Positions 24,874-34,883 of a DNA stretch of 64,000 nt are shown here, piece after piece. The stretch covers positions 124,001-188,000 of the forward strand of contig NZ_CANMRY010000002.1 in the NCBI RefSeq assembly GCF_947500405.1. The letters run 5' to 3'. Positions within the stretch are counted from its first letter, which is position 1; every line of letters begins with the position of its first letter. A program made the position numbers and the translations under genes. The stretch comes from an uncultured Maribacter sp. Lineage in GTDB: Bacteria; Bacteroidota; Bacteroidia; Flavobacteriales; Flavobacteriaceae. Below the pieces are notes generated by a model. It worked only from the letters and a program-made list of their open reading frames with translations, did not search any database and had not been told where the DNA came from.

Positions 24874-25260
24874 TTAGATTAGATTTTGAACAAAGGAAAA
24901 TAAAAGTAAGCCCCAACCACTAACTAAAAGCAGTCCGCCAATGGGAGTTATTGGGCCAAGAAATTTAAGGGTATTTCCTTTTGCAGCACTTAAAATTAAA
25001 CCGTAAATACTAAATGAAAAGAGGAAAGTCCCCAGTATAAAGCAGTAAATAATATACTTTTCTATTGAGGATGTTATAGTCAGATTAAACCCTAAAACTA
25101 ACAATAAAATAGCGTGATACATTTGATACTTTACACCTGTCTCAAAACTTTTTAACTGATCTTTATTACATATTTTTTTTAATGCGTGCGCTCCAAACGC
25201 ACCAAAAATAATTGCTAACATTCCAAATAAAGCCCCAAAAAATTGTGCTATACCAACCAT
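24874..25260 (-). CDS. DUF423 family membrane protein
   Basis: The 128-residue protein has four predicted membrane helices and the conserved DUF423 motif FGAFGAHALKK near residues 20-30, with the GVKYQMYHA motif after it. It belongs to the small TMEM256/DUF423 family. Function is unknown, and it is usually a stand-alone gene in bacteria. It is convergent with the DUF5916 gene, and only 2 bases separate the stop codons. Confidence 0.9.
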   Translation of the reverse strand: MVGIAQFFGALFGMLAIIFGAFGAHALKKICNKDQLKSFETGVKYQMYHAILLLVLGFNLTITSSIEKYIIYCFILGTFLFSFSIYGLILSAAKGNTLKFLGPITPIGGLLLVSGWGLLLFSFVQNLI

Positions 25261-25314
25261 ATATTCATTTTAAGAAACGAATATAGTTATATCTTACAAA
25301 AGACTGTTCTTTAT

Positions 25315-25827
25315 CTATTCGTAAGTATTCACAGCAACAGTATGCGCTTCTTTATTTGCCAAATAAATAGGTGAAGTGGTAAAAAGATTTTCAACCTGGT
25401 TTTCCCAATCTTTAGCAATATTAAAATAACTAGTATTAGTTACCGCCATAATTTCATTACAGTCTTGGCATGTGTGTTTATAATCTAAAAAATGATGCGC
25501 AAATTCATGGAAAGCTACTACTTTAAGAATTTCTGGGTCTAACATTGCCGCCCAATTAATTAAAATTTCATCTATCGTACCAGCTTCATTACGAGATACT
25601 TTTCCAAGCACCGTATTTCCTTCTTCTAGCGGTAAATTATTAACTATATCAATATTTTGTAATTCAAATAATTTAGAATGATACTCTATCCCATACTTTT
25701 TACATTCTTTAAAAAAATCATTTAAAATAGGCTGTAAACGACCGTCTATATCTACACTTTTTTGCGCTTGTAAATAAGATGTAACACTAAGAATAAAAAC
25801 AAAAAATACAGATAGATGCTTTCTCAT
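25315..25827 (-). CDS. Exported putative zinc metallopeptidase
   Basis: The 170-residue protein has a signal peptide (to about LQAQ, residue 22). A zinc-protease-like motif HEFAHH lies at residues 107-112, where H107, E108 and H111 form HExxH. A CxxC pair follows at C120 and C123 in HTCQDCNEIMA. I cannot identify the third zinc ligand. I do not recognise the family beyond the motif. If active, it would work in the periplasm or outside the cell. The gene is alone, with about 150 bases of non-coding DNA upstream. Confidence 0.65.
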   Translation of the reverse strand: MRKHLSVFFVFILSVTSYLQAQKSVDIDGRLQPILNDFFKECKKYGIEYHSKLFELQNIDIVNNLPLEEGNTVLGKVSRNEAGTIDEILINWAAMLDPEILKVVAFHEFAHHFLDYKHTCQDCNEIMAVTNTSYFNIAKDWENQVENLFTTSPIYLANKEAHTVAVNTYE

Positions 25828-25972
25828 TGTAGGCGGTTTTAGAATGTTAGATTTGGTTTAGTTAAAAGACTTTTAAAGTAGGGAACTTGTATCTTTTACT
25901 ATTTATATTCTAACGGAAAATCACCCGAAATATTTCTAATTAATTGAATTTTAACTTTTTATGTTAAGAAAA

Positions 25973-26404
25973 CTAGTTGCTAGTTTTTATTTTACTTTTA
26001 AGAAAAGACACTAAACCTAATGTCTCTAAACTATCTTTATAATTAAAAAAAAGCTTTAGAGAATCTTGGTATACTATTTTAATTTTCTGCTGTTCAAAAT
26101 TATCTACAAAAACATGTACTTCTTTATTGGTAAGAGAATCTTTAAACTCCCTATATAAGCCATTACCTTTAGATAAAGCAGAAAAACCATTTAAGCGCTC
26201 CATAGGAGGTATTCTATCTACTAAAGAAACACTATCTACCTCATTAAATTTTATCTCTTTATAATATATCCCAGAGACCATTTTAATACCATCTGGTTCT
26301 ATTTTTGTCCAGTTTTTATAATGAACCACAAAGGCTAACAAACACACAGCTAATGTTATTATTAATATTAAATTCCATAACCAGTGTCTTTTTTTTGTTG
26401 CCAT
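25973..26404 (-). CDS. Single-pass membrane protein of unknown function (143 residues)
   Basis: Residues 9-28 form a membrane helix (LWNLILIITLAVCLLAFVVH) after a basic N terminus. The remaining 115 residues appear mixed alpha/beta and extracytoplasmic. The stretch IKFNEVDSVSLVDRIPPMERLNG resembles the beta-rich bPH-type domains attached to membrane anchors, but the match is weak. It lies 61 bases downstream of the 1334-residue Pel-like gene on the same strand, so it may be the last gene of that locus or independent. Confidence 0.7.
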   Translation of the reverse strand: MATKKRHWLWNLILIITLAVCLLAFVVHYKNWTKIEPDGIKMVSGIYYKEIKFNEVDSVSLVDRIPPMERLNGFSALSKGNGLYREFKDSLTNKEVHVFVDNFEQQKIKIVYQDSLKLFFNYKDSLETLGLVSFLKSKIKTSN

Positions 26405-26465
26405 AAAAAGGATTTTAATTTATAACTTATTAAGTTAAATAAAAGAAACTACAAGATAGTTTCTT

Positions 26466-29400
26466 TTATTTAAAATTATAAATTAACCCAAACTGAATAA
26501 CGTTAGAATAGAAATTTTTAATTGTATAAAATTCATATCCAAGATTAATCTTTGTAAAATCTGTTATTCTATAGGACATATCTCCAATATACCTTTGAAA
26601 AGTAGGTTCATTCTTTTCTAAAAAGAAACCAAAGTCTGCAGAAAAATTAAATTTACTTTTATCTGAACCCAACACTACCAAAGCTCCTGCACCCCCATAA
26701 ATTCTTTCTTTAGCCATCCAGTATGGGTAACCCGACCTGCGATCTGTACTACCAATACCTCCTGCCCCTTCTATCATTGGATTAAGCTTAAATTTATTAA
26801 ACTTAATGAGTTTATACTCTAACCTACCCATTAACATATGATCATTTTCTTTATCAGTATAATAATTAGACTCTAATGAAATTATAGGTACAAACTTCTT
26901 ACCTATTACCATTTCTTTATAACCATTAAACTGCAGCCTGTAAATATCTAAAGAATATCCAGGCCCTGATCTTACTGGAAAAGCGTCTAATTGAAAAGCT
27001 GTGAAATTATCTTTCTTAGCATAGTTTAGTTCTGCTCCTGCTTGAAAAAAGAACTCTCCAAAATTGTCTCTCTCTGCTCTTCCTTTTAAAGCATATTTAT
27101 ATTTTTTACTAGATTTTTTTGTAAACCCATATTCTAATCCCATTAAATCATGACCTACATTAGACCTTCTTCTAGGAAAACCATCTAATTTATACATAGT
27201 ACTTTGTGTAAAAGAAAAGCTATGCATATCTCCTTTACTATTATGAGTACTATATGTTAGGTTATTTGTTAATGCATTAGGTCTTAATTTATCATTAATA
27301 CTAAAAGAACCAAAACTTATAGAAGAGCCTCTTTCTTGCCTCATTTTCTTTGCAACTTGTGCTCCAATTTCAGGGTCTAATAAATCGCCATATTTTCTAA
27401 ATATTGCTAATTGTTCTTTAAGCTCTAAGTCTTTTACTTCTTTATTAAGAGCTCTTTTATATTTTTTATCAATTTTATCACTTGGTATACTAAATGCTAT
27501 TCTAGCAGACTCCTCTATTTTTCCTTCATACAACATTATAGTAGCCATAAAAGAACGCGCATCATAATCTTTTGGGTTTTTAGCATTATACTTTCTAAAG
27601 ACTTTTCTTAACTTATTTATATTATTTGTCTCATAGAGCCAAGACATTTTGTCCTTAATTGCTATTCTATCTGCGCATTCTGCCCATTCTAAGGCTTTTT
27701 TATAGTTTCCATAATCTGCAAAAGCTATTGCTATTTTATTAGATAAGTGCTTTAATTCTTTAGAACAACTTTCTTCGTTTTTAAGTTCCTTAACAGCTTT
27801 TCTTGTATCGTTTGCTAATAATAAAGCTATGTAATATGGAAAATCTTTTTCTTTCATCCTTTCAAAATTAGAAGAACTTAATACCCAAAAATCTTTTGTT
27901 TCTTTATCTATTCCTTTTGCACATTTTTCCCATTCTAAAGCTTTATCAAACCTAAGGTTATCTGCAAAAGTCCAAGCAATAGTACTTGCCAATTCTTTAT
28001 AAGCAGCATTGCAGGGCTCTAATAAAATTAATTCGTTTACTAAATCAGGATCCCTGTTATCTATTAAATGATTTATATAGAGTGATGCGTTTTTAGAATT
28101 TGGCTGTATAATTAGTAACTGCTTTAATACTTGTTTTATTTTTTTATGATTTTGGGGTTCATTAAAATAATCTACATACTCCGTTAAAACATTGGCATCT
28201 TTTGTTTTCCAATCTATTTGTCTTGTAAGCCATTGTTTGCGAACTATATCATTAGGATAATCTTCAATAAGTTTAATTTTTCTTGAAATATCTGCTGTAT
28301 TTTTAGATTTGAACCTTAGGTAATACTTGTTTAAGTTCACCCAAATTTCTTTTTCTCTTTTTTGCCAAGCCATATAAGTTGCATATTCTTTCCATATATC
28401 TGAGCTTGCATTTGGGTTTGTTTTAAAGTTTTCCTCTATTAAATCTGTGGCTTTTTTTAATTCCCCATCCGCAACATATCTATTAACCAAATCTGCCATT
28501 GGAGTCATTAATTTTTTATTCTCCAAGTATAATTCGTAAGCCTTATTCACTTCAGATACTACAACATTGTCTGGCATATTCACATCTCCAGATTGGCCAA
28601 ATAAATCTGGAACAGAGATAGATGGGTTTCTTGTTTTTAAAGAATACAAAAAGCCATCTAACATTGCTATTTTTTTAACTTCAACCTCTTCCTCTTCCAA
28701 AAGTTCATCTACTAACTTAAGATTGGCATTATCTACATACATTAACCAAAAATTACTCTTATCCTTGTTTCTTGCATTAGAACTCTCTACTTCATATAGC
28801 CCATCAAAATTAGAGTGTCTATAATACGCATAACGCCAATCCATAGTTTTTTCAGATGCTTTTGTTGCATTAATAAACCTTGAAAATGGATGATTCCTCT
28901 TATATTCATAAATATAATCTTTAAAAGTATCAAACATACCTTTTTTACCATTTTTAGAATACCAGTTTAATCTGTGTTTATTTCTATAACTAAAGTGACC
29001 ACTAGTTATAGCATTTGATGCATCTGGAATTTGATAAACATCATCTGGATGCACAAAATGTGTCCATATACCTGTACATATATACATAGATTCTATAGCC
29101 CATGTATTTGTTTTTTCTAATACAAAACCGCTACTTATTCTAGGGAAATCAAAAAACTTATCATTATAAGGATCAGGATCAAATTCTCTATTACCGCCCT
29201 CTTCTTTTGTTCCTAAATAAATACTTTGTATATACTTAAGACTTGGCATTCCTTCATGTAATTTTGCTAACCCAACACTATCTATATAGTTCGATGGTGG
29301 CACATAAGAAATTGGCAAACCCTTAAGGTCTAATACTTTCCATTTTTTTTCGGCAGCATCTAATCCTGTAACTATATATTCTGGATTTTTCCAATCCGAT

Positions 29401-30470
29401 TTTAATAAGGAGACATGGTTATAGCCATGAAAACCTAGTTCATGTCCACTTTTAAGTACATCTCTGGCAATCCAAGCACTTAGTTTTTGAGTAGAACCAT
29501 TTTTAACAACCGTATTTCTATCCCATTCTTTAAAGGTAAATGGCGGAATAACATGTGCATTATAATCAAAAGTAACATAAGCAGTATACTCCATGTTTTG
29601 CTCTGATGCAAATTTTTTCATATCGGGCCACCAAATATCTTTTACGTAATCTGTTACCGTTATATTTAGCTCAGACTTAATAGGTTCGTTATAAATATTA
29701 TATGTAGGAGCTGGAAAATCATCTAAAAATATTGTAGCCACATTTGCTATTGGATAAGGAATACCTTCTAAACCTTTAAGGATACTAGAAAACATAAATC
29801 CACGCATACTTTTATTTAGTAATGTAGCAGAATTAAAGAGTATAACTCTTCCTTTTCCAATCTTATTTTCTAATAAAACAGGATAATCATTATTGTTAGT
29901 AGCACTTACTAAAACCTGCGTATTATCCGAAAAATTACGTCCAGAGAAACCTAAATGTAATCCATCATCATCGTACTTTAATCCTTGTTTTCCAGGAAAA
30001 ATTGGAGATATAAGATGATACCCTTGTGCTGTTAAATTAGTTTCCCAATTTGCATCTGGATTAAGTCCTAATAAAAAAGAAATACGTTCATCTTTAATTG
30101 CTTTAGTTACATATAATGTTCCTCCTTTAGCAACAAAATTTAGTATTGCTTTAATAGCATTATCATTTAAAGGAGTAGTTTCGTATATACATAAAACTCT
30201 TGTTGTTGGTGCTATTTTAGGAACCTCATTAAAGTCTTTAACATATAAATTTTTATATGGTATTTTAGTGTAATCTAATGCTTTATATAAGTTTTTACTT
30301 TCTATAGTATTACTATATTCATTTTTACTAACCAAAAACTGCACTAAAGGAAGTTCTTTACTCTTTTCTGGAATACTAAACTCGTGTGTAAACCTGTAAA
30401 TATCTCTTTGACAACCTATGGTTAATCCTAATAAAAAGATTACTAAACCATATTTTATATTTTTAATCAT
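26466..30470 (-). CDS. Lipoprotein fusing deacetylase-like, TPR and beta-barrel parts (PelA/PelB-like)
   Basis: The 1334-residue protein begins with a lipoprotein signal (LTIGC, Cys20). Residues about 30-560 resemble the PelA/DUF2194 region: FLDDFP with D250/D251 fits deacetylase motif 1, HGYNH with H348 and H352 fits motif 2, and YVPPSNY near 389-395 fits motif 3. Residues about 640-1045 are TPR-like helical repeats (KALEWEKCAKGIDKETKDFW and KALEWAECADRIAIKDKMSW). Residues about 1060-1334 are alternating strands ending GLIYNFK, as in an outer-membrane barrel. In Pseudomonas the corresponding functions are split between PelA (modification) and PelB (TPR plus porin). The predicted role is modification and outer-membrane export of an exopolysaccharide. 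The ATG overlaps the stop of the upstream gene by 4 bases. Confidence 0.8.
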   Translation of the reverse strand: MIKNIKYGLVIFLLGLTIGCQRDIYRFTHEFSIPEKSKELPLVQFLVSKNEYSNTIESKNLYKALDYTKIPYKNLYVKDFNEVPKIAPTTRVLCIYETTPLNDNAIKAILNFVAKGGTLYVTKAIKDERISFLLGLNPDANWETNLTAQGYHLISPIFPGKQGLKYDDDGLHLGFSGRNFSDNTQVLVSATNNNDYPVLLENKIGKGRVILFNSATLLNKSMRGFMFSSILKGLEGIPYPIANVATIFLDDFPAPTYNIYNEPIKSELNITVTDYVKDIWWPDMKKFASEQNMEYTAYVTFDYNAHVIPPFTFKEWDRNTVVKNGSTQKLSAWIARDVLKSGHELGFHGYNHVSLLKSDWKNPEYIVTGLDAAEKKWKVLDLKGLPISYVPPSNYIDSVGLAKLHEGMPSLKYIQSIYLGTKEEGGNREFDPDPYNDKFFDFPRISSGFVLEKTNTWAIESMYICTGIWTHFVHPDDVYQIPDASNAITSGHFSYRNKHRLNWYSKNGKKGMFDTFKDYIYEYKRNHPFSRFINATKASEKTMDWRYAYYRHSNFDGLYEVESSNARNKDKSNFWLMYVDNANLKLVDELLEEEEVEVKKIAMLDGFLYSLKTRNPSISVPDLFGQSGDVNMPDNVVVSEVNKAYELYLENKKLMTPMADLVNRYVADGELKKATDLIEENFKTNPNASSDIWKEYATYMAWQKREKEIWVNLNKYYLRFKSKNTADISRKIKLIEDYPNDIVRKQWLTRQIDWKTKDANVLTEYVDYFNEPQNHKKIKQVLKQLLIIQPNSKNASLYINHLIDNRDPDLVNELILLEPCNAAYKELASTIAWTFADNLRFDKALEWEKCAKGIDKETKDFWVLSSSNFERMKEKDFPYYIALLLANDTRKAVKELKNEESCSKELKHLSNKIAIAFADYGNYKKALEWAECADRIAIKDKMSWLYETNNINKLRKVFRKYNAKNPKDYDARSFMATIMLYEGKIEESARIAFSIPSDKIDKKYKRALNKEVKDLELKEQLAIFRKYGDLLDPEIGAQVAKKMRQERGSSISFGSFSINDKLRPNALTNNLTYSTHNSKGDMHSFSFTQSTMYKLDGFPRRRSNVGHDLMGLEYGFTKKSSKKYKYALKGRAERDNFGEFFFQAGAELNYAKKDNFTAFQLDAFPVRSGPGYSLDIYRLQFNGYKEMVIGKKFVPIISLESNYYTDKENDHMLMGRLEYKLIKFNKFKLNPMIEGAGGIGSTDRRSGYPYWMAKERIYGGAGALVVLGSDKSKFNFSADFGFFLEKNEPTFQRYIGDMSYRITDFTKINLGYEFYTIKNFYSNVIQFGLIYNFK

Positions 30471-32446
30471 AAATCAAAAATTAAATCATTCAATTTTGAA
30501 GCGTTTTCTTTGTTTACTATTTCATAAACGGTTAAAAATTCATCTTCAAAATATACCTTTACCTTACGCCCCCTCTTCTTAAGAATATTTATTTGCGCAT
30601 CTATTTCTAAAGCGGTTTCTTTTTTAATTATAAAATTTTCATCGGTAGAATTAGAATTGTTTTTAGGAATAAAAACAAAGACACTATTGGGTAAAATATT
30701 ACTAGAATTCTTTTTCATTAATTCTTCATCATCCTTTATAGTCTGATAGATAGAATCTCTCTTAGAGTATAATTTTGTAAAAATATTATAATTTATAAAG
30801 TGATGCTTACTTTTACTAATACTACGACCGTAATCTTGATTTACAACGGCATAAGAAAAAGGTAAGTAATTACTAGACAAATCATTATATACTAATAAAA
30901 TGTCTGTTTTAAGTTCGTCTGTTTTTTTAAAATCATATTTAAAAAAACTATTTGTAAAATAGGATACAAAAATAAAAGTGATAAAAATAGCAGCTATACT
31001 AATAACTCTTAAGCTTCTTTTTTTAGGAACAGAAATTTTAAAGTAATGCACCAATATGCCAAAGAATATTCCAATAAGAATAACAATTAATACGGATAAA
31101 GTTTGATAGTATAAATCTATATCTATCCATGACCATTTTAACCATTTCAAAGCAATTACGGCATTAAAGAAAAGTAGAAAAACCATAGCTGGATTCCATT
31201 TTTCTCTATTTTTTATAAATAATGGTAAAAGACATACTATTGTAATGCCTCCTAATAGAGAATACAAAAGAACCAACTCATCTATACTAATTACCAATTG
31301 AGGAAAATAAGTATACACATCTACTAAAATCATATTTTCTCTTAAAAAAGAGAAAAAAGAAGTTTCAGTATACCAACAAGCTATTATATGTACAATAGAT
31401 ATTAAACTAATTGCCGAAACATAACTTAGTATACTACTTAAAACATATGGTAAATTTTTCTTAGTAACTAAAAGAATTGCTAATACTAAAAAGATTGGCA
31501 TAATTACTAAAGTCACAAATAAATTTATTAATCCTAAAGCAGTATAAACAATAAATAATAGTGTAAAAAACTTACGTTTTTCCTTTGCAAGCAACTTTGG
31601 TTTTACGGTAAATAACATAAGCGGTAATGCAAAACAAATAGCCATATATAAGGCGTTATGCTCTAGTAATAAGTTTATGTTTATTGGTAAATATTTGTAA
31701 AAAAAGCCAAAGAATAGAACACCCATCATGGGCGCTAAAAAATTAGATTTAGTAATTTTAGTTAATACCCAATATAAAATTAAACTTACTGCAAAAGTTT
31801 CTAACAATCCAAAAGAGTGTACAGCCATTTCTTCACTTATTCCAGTTATTTTGCTATAAAAGTTTATTAAAGCATTTTCTCCTAATAGTATAAAGCCAGG
31901 GGTAAACCATTTATTCTCATTAAACTGTTTTACAAATTCTAAATTCTGAATCCATAATCCCGATAACGTATATAAATCATTTTTTAGAAATAAATATCTT
32001 GAAACAAAACAAGCAAAAGAAACTAAAAAAGCGGTTAAAACTTTAAAATTAATCTTCTTAGGAACAAAAAAGTTTTTGCTCTTTTTTAATTGCTTAGAAA
32101 TATTTGGTCTCTCTTCCATAAATTTAAAAAAAGAAAGAAGAAAAGCTTTTCTCTTTTTTTGAATTTGACCAGTAGAATTCCGAAGACTTCCTAAGTCTAA
32201 ATATAAAAAAAGAAGTAATCCAATGAACAAAGAAATTAATGCAAAAACATCATACATCTTAAACTGTATTAGTGTAAAAATTAATAATAATATTACACTT
32301 CCAAAGAATATAGAACGCTTTACAACATAATCTAAATTATAGGTTTTTATTGGTTGTTTTGTAACTATTTGATGGACAAAAAGCACTCCTAAAAAAAGAA
32401 GTAAAACCCGAAAAGGACCTAATAGAACATTATCTAGAATCACCAT
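30467..32446 (-). CDS. Polytopic membrane protein of the Pel-like locus (659 residues)
   Basis: The protein has about 13 predicted membrane helices. Four are at the N terminus, with a short basic segment between (about 90-125), and the rest are between about 200 and 490. A C-terminal soluble domain (about 500-659) follows. I do not recognise a named family. The many helices with short loops resemble polymerase- or GT-C-type membrane proteins, but no DD or DxD motif can be fixed. It is embedded between the GH114-like gene (3-base gap) and the fusion lipoprotein gene (4-base overlap). It may fill the place of PelD/PelE, which are absent from this locus. Confidence 0.7.
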   Translation of the reverse strand: MVILDNVLLGPFRVLLLFLGVLFVHQIVTKQPIKTYNLDYVVKRSIFFGSVILLLIFTLIQFKMYDVFALISLFIGLLLFLYLDLGSLRNSTGQIQKKRKAFLLSFFKFMEERPNISKQLKKSKNFFVPKKINFKVLTAFLVSFACFVSRYLFLKNDLYTLSGLWIQNLEFVKQFNENKWFTPGFILLGENALINFYSKITGISEEMAVHSFGLLETFAVSLILYWVLTKITKSNFLAPMMGVLFFGFFYKYLPININLLLEHNALYMAICFALPLMLFTVKPKLLAKEKRKFFTLLFIVYTALGLINLFVTLVIMPIFLVLAILLVTKKNLPYVLSSILSYVSAISLISIVHIIACWYTETSFFSFLRENMILVDVYTYFPQLVISIDELVLLYSLLGGITIVCLLPLFIKNREKWNPAMVFLLFFNAVIALKWLKWSWIDIDLYYQTLSVLIVILIGIFFGILVHYFKISVPKKRSLRVISIAAIFITFIFVSYFTNSFFKYDFKKTDELKTDILLVYNDLSSNYLPFSYAVVNQDYGRSISKSKHHFINYNIFTKLYSKRDSIYQTIKDDEELMKKNSSNILPNSVFVFIPKNNSNSTDENFIIKKETALEIDAQINILKKRGRKVKVYFEDEFLTVYEIVNKENASKLNDLIFDL

Positions 32447-32449
32447 TTT

Positions 32450-33265
32450 TTAATTACTTTTAAATTTTGGAATAGTTTGTAAATCTATTTGTCCTACAAA
32501 TGATGAAAAGCCCATTTTTTTTAGCTCCTTATTAATAATGGTTTTCATCTCCAAAGTTTCGGCATATTCTATTACATAAATAGGCTTTTTTACTTGTTTT
32601 TTTGTGGCTTTTAAATTTTCTGCAATTTGTTTTTTTGTAACCTTATCTCTTAACTTGTATTCTTTTTTATCAAAATTATAAGAGCTAATAACTGATTCTA
32701 TAAGAATAGCATTAGTAATATTACTAAGTTCTTTAGCTATAAAAAGCCCCCCATTTTGTACTAAATAGATGTCTTTATTTTTAGCTTTTAGTTTTTTTAA
32801 AAAGCTTAAAAATTCTTCTTTTTGATTATATAATTTTCCCCACTTAGAGACATTATCTAAATTATCTAAAAACAAACCTTGAATCCCTTTTTTTTGTATT
32901 CTGTTAATTACATCTAATAATACTTGTTGCGCGCTCTCATTCTTTATATCAATGAAATGACTATTCCAAATATCATTTTTTTCTAAGGTGTATGGCTTAA
33001 TCTCTTTATAAAAAGAAGCATATTCATTCACTTCCGATAAACTTAAATAAGCTACAACCTTTTCATTATTTTTATTAAATACCGCAATTTCTGAAGAAGA
33101 ATAATGTTCCGATTCTATAATTACCAAAGCATAGCCTTTTACTAATTCTGGATTTACTTTACCATAACAAACAAATAATTTATCCTGTATAGAATTATAT
33201 TTAGTATGCATCTGTGATACATCTAAAAAAGGTAATAAAAAATAAAACATACTAATAAGCCGCAT
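32450..33265 (-). CDS. PelA-hydrolase-like GH114/GH166 family protein
   Basis: The 271-residue protein has a short hydrophobic N terminus (MRLISMFYFLLPFL) that may be a signal or anchor. A TIM-barrel-like endo-alpha-1,4-polygalactosaminidase domain follows: VVAYLSLSEVNEY (70-82), GLFLDNLDN (130-138, candidate acids D134 and D137), and ILIES with E190 as the probable second catalytic acid. In Pseudomonas this hydrolase is the N-terminal domain of PelA. Here it is a separate protein. Its start lies inside the end of the PelG-like gene (14-base overlap). It should cut the galactosaminoglycan in the periplasm. Confidence 0.8.
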   Translation of the reverse strand: MRLISMFYFLLPFLDVSQMHTKYNSIQDKLFVCYGKVNPELVKGYALVIIESEHYSSSEIAVFNKNNEKVVAYLSLSEVNEYASFYKEIKPYTLEKNDIWNSHFIDIKNESAQQVLLDVINRIQKKGIQGLFLDNLDNVSKWGKLYNQKEEFLSFLKKLKAKNKDIYLVQNGGLFIAKELSNITNAILIESVISSYNFDKKEYKLRDKVTKKQIAENLKATKKQVKKPIYVIEYAETLEMKTIINKELKKMGFSSFVGQIDLQTIPKFKSN

Positions 33266-34859
33266 AGTAATGATAATCTAGTTTTTTAAAAAAGACAATA
33301 GTTTCTCGCAAAGTTAACATCATAAAAAGCCCTGCTCCTACTAGCATACCTACAACGCTATATTCATAACTTATTACCCTACATAAAATAAAACCTACAA
33401 TTAAATTAGCCAAACAAGCAATTAGTATAGCACGCAATGGCCCTTTTGGAGCATCTAGTGTAAATAGGTATAAAGAGTTAAGCATTCCCCATGTTAAAAA
33501 CAAATACCCTATACCTCCTATAATACATACTTTAATACTTATAAAATCTAGGGCTTCCCCAAAATTTGCTTGGTACCCCCATGGTTGGGTAATTAATAAA
33601 TAGATAAAAGTTGTAGTTAACAGTGCCGTAAGCAGCAACAAAGAAATATGTCCTAAATACATTTTAAACAAGCTGCGGTTAAACGTATCTTTATTTACTA
33701 ATAAAATATTTCGTTGTTTAACATCTAGAAACTTACTAAAAGAAGCAATGGAATATTCTAAAACACCCGCTAGCATAAAGAAAATTACAATTGCCAGGTC
33801 CATACCAATTTCATAGTTCTTCTCATAAAGAAAAATAAACTGATGTGTTAAATCTATATCTGCAGACCATGCCAATATTCTGTCAATAAAAATAAAAACA
33901 TAAATAAGGGTTCCGTAAAAAAAGTATCTATAGTTTTTATAGATTACCATTAGTTTTTTTGGTCTAAGAGTTTCTTCTGTATATGAACCTTTTTTCTTAT
34001 TAAAAAAGTATTCTAGGAATAATTTAGATATAAATATAGCCACTGCAATACCTACCCAATGTGTTATATATACATGCAACGTAGTATAAAGTTTTAAACC
34101 TAAAGCTATTCCCGTTGCCATTAATATTGCTAAGGATATTACCCATCTTTGCCTTATGGTATGAAAAGGTGCCGATACCAAAAGAAGCAAGCCTATTAAA
34201 AAGGCATAAATACAAGTAATTAAAATAAATGAAAAAGGGTAAAGGTTAAAAAGAAAATTTATAGCAGATATGAATAAAAAGGTTACCAATAAACCTTTTA
34301 TTCCAGATTCTATTAATTTATTAACCACCATCTTTGCTTGTTTATATTCTTGATGATGCCAATAAAAAGATGCTTGTCTTCCAAGTACTTGAACGTATCC
34401 TCCAGAAACTATTAATCCTATAATTACACCAAATACAACAGAGGTAGATTGCACAATATTAAAACCTATAAATGCCCATAAAGAATAACCAAAAACAATT
34501 ATAGATGCTATTTGTAAAAAAATTGGTAGTAAATGAAATATCCCTAGAGGATAAAATTGTACTAACAATTTTGTTTTCATCCACAAATAACTTGAAACAG
34601 GAATAACAGAGGTTTTCTCTTTGTCCTTTTTAAGCTCATTTACATTTTTAAGAGATTCTATGTCTCTATCTTTTAAATCTTCATAAACATGTTTTGCTAA
34701 ATCTGATATAGATACAAAACCATAATCCGAAAATACATCTTTATCACGTATCCCAAAAGACTCTAAAGTAGCTAAAACAACCATAACACTAACAGGATTT
34801 CCTATTTTTTGTATTACAGACGCAGTTATATTTTCTAAATTTTTATGCAGGCTTTTCAT
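33252..34859 (-). CDS. PelG-like exopolysaccharide inner-membrane transporter
   Basis: The 535-residue protein has a cytoplasmic N-terminal section of about 110 residues. It then has about 12 membrane helices, typical of the MATE/MOP-like PelG family. Its position directly after the PelF-like gene (24-base gap) and the total length support this. PelG is thought to form the inner-membrane part of Pel synthesis/export with PelD, PelE and PelF. The N-terminal section is longer than in Pseudomonas PelG as I know it. Assignment is by topology and neighbours. Confidence 0.72.
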   Translation of the reverse strand: MKSLHKNLENITASVIQKIGNPVSVMVVLATLESFGIRDKDVFSDYGFVSISDLAKHVYEDLKDRDIESLKNVNELKKDKEKTSVIPVSSYLWMKTKLLVQFYPLGIFHLLPIFLQIASIIVFGYSLWAFIGFNIVQSTSVVFGVIIGLIVSGGYVQVLGRQASFYWHHQEYKQAKMVVNKLIESGIKGLLVTFLFISAINFLFNLYPFSFILITCIYAFLIGLLLLVSAPFHTIRQRWVISLAILMATGIALGLKLYTTLHVYITHWVGIAVAIFISKLFLEYFFNKKKGSYTEETLRPKKLMVIYKNYRYFFYGTLIYVFIFIDRILAWSADIDLTHQFIFLYEKNYEIGMDLAIVIFFMLAGVLEYSIASFSKFLDVKQRNILLVNKDTFNRSLFKMYLGHISLLLLTALLTTTFIYLLITQPWGYQANFGEALDFISIKVCIIGGIGYLFLTWGMLNSLYLFTLDAPKGPLRAILIACLANLIVGFILCRVISYEYSVVGMLVGAGLFMMLTLRETIVFFKKLDYHYYAAY

Positions 34860-34883
34860 GAAGAAAAAAAGGCTTAATATTTT

